NCBI GenBank assembly: GCA_946478915.1 | Contig: CAMLER010000424.1 | Location: 1-5,070, forward strand | Reading direction: 5' to 3' | DNA from: an uncultured Chryseolinea sp. | GTDB lineage: Bacteria > Bacteroidota > Bacteroidia > Cytophagales > Cyclobacteriaceae | Length of the DNA stretch: 5,070 bases | Shown: positions 1 through 5,070 of the stretch, piece by piece | Layout: every line of letters starts with the position of its first letter | How positions within the stretch are numbered: the first letter of the stretch is position 1 | Translations under genes and position numbers: made by a program | The notes under the pieces: model-generated | What the model saw: the letters and a program-made list of their open reading frames with translations, nothing else | The model's database searches: none | What the model was told of the DNA's origin: nothing

Positions 1-160
1 TCATCGAACCAGTCAAAGCAGCTTCGCCCTGCCCAATAGTTGTGTAAAAGTTGGATGGGCTAACAAAACCCTGCGGATCTTCGTCAAGGCTTTGGCATGC
101 AACAGTGCTTATCAGCAAAATTGCGGCGCTATATTTTTTTATCGATGTAAATACTTTCAT
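1..160 (-). CDS. SusD/RagB family nutrient-binding outer-membrane lipoprotein, N-terminal fragment
   Basis: Only the first 53 codons are present; the gene runs off the left edge. SusD-family proteins are surface lipoproteins that cap a SusC barrel and capture its ligand. Seen here: a start ATG at 160-158, a short basic N-terminus (K2, K8, K9), a hydrophobic stretch of about residues 11-21, and a lipobox-like end T-V-A-C with the lipidated cysteine at residue 22. After the cysteine comes the family-typical start: S-L-D-E-D-P, then G-F-V-S-P-S-N-F-Y and an alanine-containing helix. The ATG lies 10 bases after the SusC stop codon, so the two are almost surely co-transcribed and probably translationally coupled. 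No Shine-Dalgarno motif is visible in the AT-rich gap, which is normal for Bacteroidota. The family call rests on this N-terminal pattern plus the position after SusC. The substrate cannot be told. Confidence 0.9.
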   Translation of the reverse strand, partial: MKVFTSIKKYSAAILLISTVACQSLDEDPQGFVSPSNFYTTIGQGEAALTGSM

Positions 161-170
161 ATAAATGCTA

Positions 171-3100
171 TTAAAAAGTGATATCTACGCCAACCGTAAA
201 TGTCTTGGAGGTAGGATAACTACCGAAGTCGATGCCAAGGCTTGCGTCATTTGAATTGAATGAACTTATTTCCGGGTCATAGCCAGTATAATCGGTGATC
301 GTAATAAGATTTGTGCCTGTAACATACGCTCTCAACTTAGACATCCCTAGCTTGGAAATCATTGCACTCGGCAACGCGTAGGCTAGTGTAATATTCTTTA
401 AACGCACATAAGATGCATCTTCTACCCAACGACTTACACGGGTATCGCCAACGGATACCTTACCTGATGGGAGTGCAGCTGCCTTGCGATCGCTTTGGAG
501 AATAAATGCGGGAACATCAGTATCCTGATTTTCAGGTGTCCAGCGGTCCAGTAGTTTGGCACTTGTACCTTCACCCGGTCTTTCAAGACGTATTCTGTTG
601 ATGTTGAACAAGTCGTTTCCATATACGCCCTGTATGAGGACAATAAGTTCAAAATTCTTATATGATAACCTGTTGCTCCATCCGTATATAAAATCCGGTA
701 ATGCGTTGCCGATCACAGTGAGATCGGAATTATTGATTTGTCCGTCACCGTTGATATCCTTGTACTTGATATCGCCAGGAAGCTGACCAAACGCCGCTGC
801 CTCATCCCTCTCCGCCTCGCTCCAGGTTCCCAGGGTGATTCTTCCTGTCATTTGACCGAATGGTTCTCCAGCTTTTAAATACATCAACGGAGCGCTATTG
901 GTTATCCCGTAACCGGCGCCTGTAGTAGTCCTGAAAGGAAGTCTGTTTTCATCAGCGAGTTTCAAAACTTTGCTTTTGTTAAATGAAATGTTGAATCCAG
1001 TATTCCAGCGCAACGCTCCCACTAGCGGATCTCCACCCAAACCGATTTCTATCCCTTTATTTTCAGTAGACCCAATGTTGTCCACGATGCTGCTAAATCC
1101 TGTCATCGTCGGTAACTGGCGGCTAAGCAAAAGGTCCTCGGTCGTTTTCACATAGTAGTCGAATGATGTGGTTAATCTTCCATCGAAAAGTCCCATATCA
1201 AATCCAATATCAGTTTGTGTTGTCGACTCCCATTTCAGGTTCGGGTTAGCAGCTCGTACTATACTGAATCCGATATTTGTTGCGTCACCACCGTCATACG
1301 GATAATTTGCTCCTGATAGAATCTGCGAAAGTGATGCATAAGGACTAACGCTTTGATTACCTGTAACACCCCAGCTTCCGCGAATTTTCAATTCTGAAAT
1401 TATATCTATGTCTTGCAAAAATTTCTCTTCCGAGACCCGCCATGCTGCAGATACGGACGGGAAATATCCCCATTTGTTATTAGCGCCGAAAACAGATGAT
1501 CCATCAGCCCGGTAACTGGCTGTAATCAAATATTTGTCGGCAAGGGAATAATTTACCCTTGCGAGGTAAGAATTGATAACCCGCTTCCTGTTGTATGATG
1601 CTGCAAATCGCGTAGCTGCCCCGCCAAGATCCCATATACTGTTGTCATCAACGGAAAAGCCATTCGCTTCAACTGACGTGCTCTTATCGGTTTCTACCTG
1701 TTGTTCTACAACGCCTGTAATTGTGAAGCTATGAATACCAACCTGCTTGTTGTAGGTTACAATATTTGAGTTTTGTAAGCGTGTATATATACCGTTAGTA
1801 GTTTGCGCTAACCCCGATTTCTGAAATCCTGTGAACGTGTTGGCATTCATGTAGCGGTAATTGTTCGAATTTCGCGTAACAGCACCGCCTGTTATTCTAA
1901 TAGACAGTCCATTGAGGGGTTTGAATTCCAGAAATGCGTTTAGGTTATTACGCATTGTGTTGTTCTCGACAAATACCTCTTTCGCACTTGCCACTGGATT
2001 ACCCATACCAGGCTCACCGAAATTTGAAGGGTGCTTGCTATAATTTCCTAACTCATCATAGATCGGAATAGTCGCTCCCCAACGCGGAGCAAGACTAACT
2101 ACCTGGCCAAGCGCATCCACGTCTTGAGGTCCTTCACCAAAAGGTGGTGTACTTCCCTGTTCTCTGATTCCAGCCCAGGTCAATCCGAAGTTAAGCCACT
2201 TATTAATATCGACATTAACATTTGAGCGCAAGGTGAAACGTTGAAATTCCGAATTCAATAGAATACCTTGTTGGTCAAGATAACCACCCGATACCAAATA
2301 CTGAACATTATCTGTTCCACCGCTTATACCTAGTTGGTGACTTTGCATCGGAGCAGTGCGATACACTGCGTCCTGCCAATCTGTTCCACCATTTCGTTCG
2401 TATTCTGCAATCTGATCGGAAGTGAAAATTGGTGTAGGTGTAATAACGACATCGCCAGGCTGATTCTGACTAGCCCTATTATCATTGATCGTTCTGGCAA
2501 AATCTGCAGCATTCATTAAATCCAGCTTCTCACGCAGTTGCTGATAGCTGAGGCTGTAGCTGTAACTGATAACAGGTGTTCCCTTTTTCCCTCTTTTAGT
2601 CGTTATCAGCAATACGCCGTTAGCTCCCTGCGAACCATAGATTGCCGTAGCAGAAGCGTCCTTCAGAATCTCAATCGATTCGATATCATTTGGGTTGAGT
2701 GATTCAATTTCAACACCCTGTAGCCCGTCTACTACAACTAACGGTTGATTGCTTCCGGTGATGGAGTTCATACCGCGAATACGGATAGTTGTTTTTCCTC
2801 CTGGCTGTCCGCTTGGATTTAAAACCATTACCCCTGGCGCACGGCCTTGCAACGCCTGGTCAACACGCTGCATTGGCAACTGGTTAAGGTCTTCTGACTT
2901 TACTGAACTAATAGCACCGGTAAGGTCGCTTCGCTTCTGCGTTCCGTAACCCACAACGACCACTTCCGAAAGCGTCGCAGGATCTGGCTCTAAAAGAATA
3001 TCAAATGTTGTCCGGCCTTCGACAGCAATTTCCTGTGATGCATACCCTATAAACGAAACGACCAACACATTTGCACCACTCGGCAAAGTCAAACTGAATT

Positions 3101-3365
3101 TCCCTTCACCGTCTGTGGTTGTACCAATGGTTGTTCCTTTTACCAGAACATTTGCTCCGGGCAGAACATCTCCGAGCTGATCTTTAATCGTACCAGATAT
3201 AACCCTTTCCTGGACAAAGGCCGCTTCGGGTGAAAGCGATGCCCACGTCACATTTATATTGTGTGTTTCACTGTGAGCACTTGCTAATACGGGACTCGTC
3301 AGCCAGACTCCACAGCATAACACGCATATAAATGCCATCAACTTTAGTTGTAATAGTTTAGTCAT
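171..3365 (-). CDS. SusC/RagA family TonB-linked outer-membrane transporter, lacking an STN domain
   Basis: Complete 1064-residue TonB-dependent barrel that would import a large ligand, probably an oligosaccharide or peptide, across the outer membrane with its SusD partner. Signal peptide about residues 1-30, with A-S-A before the likely cleavage site. Carboxypeptidase-regulatory-like domain about 54-126 (V-I-S-G-T-I ... S-F-I-G-Y). SusC signature near 132-151 (L-S-E-V-V-V-V-G-Y-G-T-Q-K). Plug domain about 145-257, containing R-I-R-G near 195 and the closing I-E-I-L-K-D-A-S-A-T-A-I-Y-G and G-V-L-L-I-T-T-K-R-G. The rest is barrel, with an EF-hand-like loop D-I-N-G-D-G-Q-I-N at 870-878 and a terminal aromatic F1064. 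Length is usual for the family. Only about 23 residues separate the signal peptide from the regulatory domain, too few for an STN signalling domain. The start is secure: an in-frame TAA lies at 3380-3378, just upstream of the ATG. Stop TAA is at 173-171. The substrate is not identifiable. Confidence 0.97.
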   Translation of the reverse strand: MTKLLQLKLMAFICVLCCGVWLTSPVLASAHSETHNINVTWASLSPEAAFVQERVISGTIKDQLGDVLPGANVLVKGTTIGTTTDGEGKFSLTLPSGANVLVVSFIGYASQEIAVEGRTTFDILLEPDPATLSEVVVVGYGTQKRSDLTGAISSVKSEDLNQLPMQRVDQALQGRAPGVMVLNPSGQPGGKTTIRIRGMNSITGSNQPLVVVDGLQGVEIESLNPNDIESIEILKDASATAIYGSQGANGVLLITTKRGKKGTPVISYSYSLSYQQLREKLDLMNAADFARTINDNRASQNQPGDVVITPTPIFTSDQIAEYERNGGTDWQDAVYRTAPMQSHQLGISGGTDNVQYLVSGGYLDQQGILLNSEFQRFTLRSNVNVDINKWLNFGLTWAGIREQGSTPPFGEGPQDVDALGQVVSLAPRWGATIPIYDELGNYSKHPSNFGEPGMGNPVASAKEVFVENNTMRNNLNAFLEFKPLNGLSIRITGGAVTRNSNNYRYMNANTFTGFQKSGLAQTTNGIYTRLQNSNIVTYNKQVGIHSFTITGVVEQQVETDKSTSVEANGFSVDDNSIWDLGGAATRFAASYNRKRVINSYLARVNYSLADKYLITASYRADGSSVFGANNKWGYFPSVSAAWRVSEEKFLQDIDIISELKIRGSWGVTGNQSVSPYASLSQILSGANYPYDGGDATNIGFSIVRAANPNLKWESTTQTDIGFDMGLFDGRLTTSFDYYVKTTEDLLLSRQLPTMTGFSSIVDNIGSTENKGIEIGLGGDPLVGALRWNTGFNISFNKSKVLKLADENRLPFRTTTGAGYGITNSAPLMYLKAGEPFGQMTGRITLGTWSEAERDEAAAFGQLPGDIKYKDINGDGQINNSDLTVIGNALPDFIYGWSNRLSYKNFELIVLIQGVYGNDLFNINRIRLERPGEGTSAKLLDRWTPENQDTDVPAFILQSDRKAAALPSGKVSVGDTRVSRWVEDASYVRLKNITLAYALPSAMISKLGMSKLRAYVTGTNLITITDYTGYDPEISSFNSNDASLGIDFGSYPTSKTFTVGVDITF

Positions 3366-3385
3366 AGATATGTGGTTTTATAATT

Positions 3386-3679
3386 TCATTTACTCTGATT
3401 GAATTCGCTGATTTTCTTTGCAGGATCGCGATCAAGTTGATCAATACTTTTCAAGATCATTTGCCAAACCTGGTTACGCTCCGGTGCGAGTTGTTGGTCA
3501 TTCGCCTTGCTCAACGACAGAATTGCAGATTTCGCCTCGCAGATGAGTTCCGCCTTATTCGGATGTGCATTTTGGAATTCCTCCCAGAAAATATTTGCTT
3601 CCTCATCTTCTTCAAGAATCCATTTCTGGAATGATTCATTCAGAATGAAATCTTTAACTGAATAATTTTCGAGATCCAT
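3386..3679 (-). CDS. Small FecR N-terminal-like (anti-sigma-type) protein, no membrane segment
   Basis: A 97-residue, probably helical and cytosolic protein. Its pattern resembles the cytoplasmic N-terminal domain of Bacteroidota FecR-type anti-sigma factors: N-Y-S-V-K-D-F-I-L-N-E-S-F at 5-17, Q-K-W-I at 18-21, an acidic stretch at 23-27, F-W-E-E-F at 31-35, H-P-N-K-A-E-L at 39-45, then an alanine/leucine helix and V-W-Q-M-I at 71-75. Full FecR proteins continue with a transmembrane helix and a periplasmic domain; here a TGA follows residue 97 and SusC starts 20 bases later, so both are missing. A GTG at 3697-3695 would add six residues (total 103) and follows an in-frame TAG directly. I prefer the ATG at 3679-3677 because the conserved pattern begins right after it. 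The gene is probably co-transcribed with SusC. An anti-sigma role is inferred from pattern alone; it could be a degenerate relic or a small protein of other function. Confidence 0.8.
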   Translation of the reverse strand: MDLENYSVKDFILNESFQKWILEEDEEANIFWEEFQNAHPNKAELICEAKSAILSLSKANDQQLAPERNQVWQMILKSIDQLDRDPAKKISEFNQSK

Positions 3680-3697
3680 GGCAATAGATAAACTCAC

Positions 3698-3851
3698 CTA
3701 TACCTGGATAGGGCCACGCACTCAGATTTTCTCATTAAAAAAAAGTGGTTTTTTTTTCAGTATCGGAAATCGGGTGTTAAACCGTGCTTGATATATGAGA
3801 AAGCCCGGGATCCTTGTTTTAGCCGACAACGACTTTAGTTCTGACACTCTA
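3698..3851 (-). promoter_or_regulatory. Gap upstream of the FecR-like/SusC/SusD genes, likely promoter region
   Basis: This gap separates the propeller gene from the FecR-like gene and is the only non-coding stretch over 50 bases in the window, so a promoter for the three-gene unit most likely sits here. Read on the minus strand it holds A9-CCAC-T8 (3757-3737) about 57 bases before the preferred ATG, then a more GC-rich stretch with CCTATCCAGGTATAGG (3712-3697). I found no match by eye to the Bacteroidota housekeeping -7 element TAnnTTTG. An ECF-type promoter is possible but is inference. No GC-rich hairpin followed by a T-run, as a terminator for the propeller gene, is evident. Confidence 0.4.
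3737..3757. repeat. A8-GTGG-T9 tract (AT-only inverted repeat)
   Basis: On the plus strand, eight A (3737-3744), GTGG (3745-3748) and nine T (3749-3757) form an eight-pair inverted repeat made only of A:T. It may act as a bent or stiff upstream promoter element, or as a weak terminator for the propeller gene. The all-A:U stem makes an efficient intrinsic terminator unlikely. It is also a slippage-prone homopolymer site. Confidence 0.55.
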
Positions 3852-5070
3852 TTAAGGATATGCAAGTACGTCGGTAGTGATGTCTTCAATTGCGTCCGGT
3901 TCTCCTATCGCGGGGCCATACCAAACGCCACCACCAAATGTTATAACAAATATTTTTTCTGAGTCCATTGGATCGGGGTCTACCCTTTTTCCCCACTTAA
4001 AGTTGTAGCCTTTAATCCGATTCCATGTTTCACCTTTATCAGCTGAACGATATGCTGAACCATTAAATCCGCACGCGTAAAAGATTTGGGAACGAGAGTC
4101 ATAGGTAATATCATGAATGTGCTGATCACTTGCCAGAACCTGCTTCCATGATGCTCCATCATTCACTGATTTGAAAATACCGCCACCAATATCTGATGAG
4201 AACCGGTCGGACACCGGGCGACCCCACGCTGATAGGATTAATGTCTGCGGGTTACGAGAATCGATTTTTAAACTCATCGGGCCATTCGTCTCTGAGGGAA
4301 GTTCAACCTTTTCCCAACTCTCCGCGTCATCTTGGGATCTGTACAAACTGCCATCATCTTCAGTCCCGATACTACCATCTTCGCCTCTCCGCGCGATTAC
4401 AAGAAACAACGTTCCATCTGTATGCCGCCGCTCAAGGCGCCATGCAAAGGGTTCGTTCGCAGGCAGTCCCTTATTCTTTTTTTTCCATGTCTTCCCTCCA
4501 TCGCTGGATTTGAATACGCCTTTCCCAAAAGCGCAAGCATACAAAATTCTTGATGAAGGATCGCTCGCCGAATCAAGCAGTAAGTGAGTTACTGCCGCCT
4601 CGCCGATATCACCGCTTACGGGTTGCCAGGATGAGCCACCATCCTCACTGACAACAATTCCGCCGGTAAAACCTTTTATCCCATTACGTCTCCACATCTT
4701 CGGTCTGGGGAGGTCATGCGTGCCGCTCATGGCTGCCCACATCTTATTTTTTATCTTGGGATCCATCACAACCCAATAGGTACTGTTTTCCCACCTTCGC
4801 GGAATACCATTATTCCTCGTTGCGCTGCTCCAGCTTACTCCGCTGTCGTTGCTTTCCATCAAGCCGATATCAGTCGTCGCAATAAATCGATGAGCTGAGT
4901 TAAAAGGATCAAAAACTATTTGATAACTGGTGGTCACATCAAGACCTCTTGTTGTCCAACCGTTTTCTTTCCTTTTGGTATAAACCTGTCTCCAGGTTTT
5001 GCCCCCATCTTCAGTCTTAATAGTCCGTCCGAAAACCGTACCATAACAGACATAGGGATTATACGGATCT
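3852..5070 (-). CDS. Asp-box (BNR/sortilin/GH74-like) beta-propeller protein, C-terminal part
   Basis: The frame stays open to the right edge, so 405 codons plus one base are visible and the start lies outside. A GTG at 4937-4935 is internal, because clear repeat sequence (an Asp-box T-E-D-G-G-K-T-W) continues upstream of it. Seven Asp-boxes of the form S/T-x-D-x-G-x-T/S-W recur every 41-68 residues, which marks a multi-bladed beta-propeller as in sialidases, GH74 xyloglucanases, sortilin/VPS10 and photosystem assembly YCF48-type proteins. The last blade ends in a G-G-G-V-W-Y-G-P-A segment, and the protein stops 20 residues later (TAA at 3854-3852). No T9SS sorting domain or other C-terminal module is seen. 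Such proteins are usually secreted or envelope-bound, but the N-terminus needed to judge this is missing. Catalytic residues cannot be assigned, so enzyme versus binding protein stays open. It is co-directional with the FecR-like/SusC/SusD genes but about 155-170 bases away, so it may be a separate transcript. Confidence 0.9.
   Translation of the reverse strand, partial: DPYNPYVCYGTVFGRTIKTEDGGKTWRQVYTKRKENGWTTRGLDVTTSYQIVFDPFNSAHRFIATTDIGLMESNDSGVSWSSATRNNGIPRRWENSTYWVVMDPKIKNKMWAAMSGTHDLPRPKMWRRNGIKGFTGGIVVSEDGGSSWQPVSGDIGEAAVTHLLLDSASDPSSRILYACAFGKGVFKSSDGGKTWKKKNKGLPANEPFAWRLERRHTDGTLFLVIARRGEDGSIGTEDDGSLYRSQDDAESWEKVELPSETNGPMSLKIDSRNPQTLILSAWGRPVSDRFSSDIGGGIFKSVNDGASWKQVLASDQHIHDITYDSRSQIFYACGFNGSAYRSADKGETWNRIKGYNFKWGKRVDPDPMDSEKIFVITFGGGVWYGPAIGEPDAIEDITTDVLAYP
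4023..5015 (-). repeat. Seven Asp-box motifs of the propeller protein
   Basis: The eight-residue motif S/T-x-D-x-G-x-T/S-W is encoded at 5015-4992 (TEDGGKTW), 4853-4830 (SNDSGVSW), 4649-4626 (SEDGGSSW), 4508-4485 (SSDGGKTW), 4337-4314 (SQDDAESW), 4169-4146 (SVNDGASW) and 4046-4023 (SADKGETW). Two are degenerate: in the fifth the glycine is alanine, and in the sixth the first aspartate is asparagine. The motif is a structural beta-hairpin turn, not a catalytic site. These are protein-level repeats; the DNA copies differ. Confidence 0.9.

Noticed and set aside
434..652. Open frame of 72 codons on the minus strand inside the SusC gene
   Set aside because: It overlaps a clear SusC barrel region in another frame and has no recognisable pattern. 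The same applies to other short frames within 171-3365 on both strands.
3366..3385. Remnant of a FecR periplasmic domain after the small gene, as evidence for a frameshift
   Set aside because: Only 20 bases separate the small gene's stop from the SusC start, so there is no room for a hidden remainder in any frame.
3737..3757. Intrinsic terminator for the propeller gene
   Set aside because: The stem is only A:T pairs and lies about 95 bases after the stop. It lacks the GC-rich stem expected of an efficient terminator.
3800..3820. CCCGGG/GGATCC palindromes suggesting a hairpin or regulatory dyad
   Set aside because: The two six-base palindromes overlap by chance-level composition and do not extend into a longer stem.
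4171..4587. Open frame of 138 codons on the plus strand, with a shorter overlapping one in another frame
   Set aside because: It lies fully antisense to the propeller gene, has low-complexity serine/proline/phenylalanine-rich content with no family pattern, and is a shadow of the coding strand.
4935..4937. GTG as the true start of the propeller gene
   Set aside because: The same frame continues upstream to the window edge and contains another full Asp-box at 5015-4992, so the real start is outside the window.

Overview
The window comes from a member of the Bacteroidota. The main evidence is an adjacent SusC-type TonB-linked outer-membrane transporter and SusD-type lipoprotein, with AT-rich start regions lacking clear Shine-Dalgarno motifs. 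The style (a FecR-like N-terminal domain next to SusC, and a large Asp-box propeller protein) would suit Cytophagales/Chitinophagales-type soil or aquatic bacteria. That finer placement is inference.

All recognisable genes lie on the minus strand, so the reading order runs from the right edge to the left. (1) 5070-3852 is the 3' part of a gene for a multi-bladed Asp-box (BNR-type) beta-propeller protein, whose start lies beyond the window. (2) 3851-3698 (or to 3680, depending on the start codon of the next gene) is a gap holding an A8/T9 tract and a small dyad. (3) 3679-3386 is a small soluble protein of 97 residues that looks like only the cytoplasmic anti-sigma-type domain of a FecR protein. 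(4) 3365-171 is a complete 1064-residue SusC/RagA transporter. (5) 160-1 is the 5' end of a SusD/RagB lipoprotein gene. Genes 3-5 are separated by 20 and 10 bases and almost certainly form one transcript. Gene 1 is co-directional but set apart.

SusC forms the TonB-energised barrel and SusD the lipid-anchored lid of a glycan or oligomer uptake complex. The Asp-box protein could be a secreted or cell-envelope enzyme or binding protein acting on a related substrate, but nothing in the window fixes the substrate.

The least ordinary point is the regulatory architecture. The FecR-like protein stops just where a membrane helix and periplasmic domain would be expected, and the adjacent SusC lacks the N-terminal STN signalling domain that normally talks to FecR. 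No ECF sigma factor gene is visible in the window. The rest is typical Bacteroidota nutrient-uptake DNA. I see no RNA genes, CRISPR array, insertion sequence or other mobile element.
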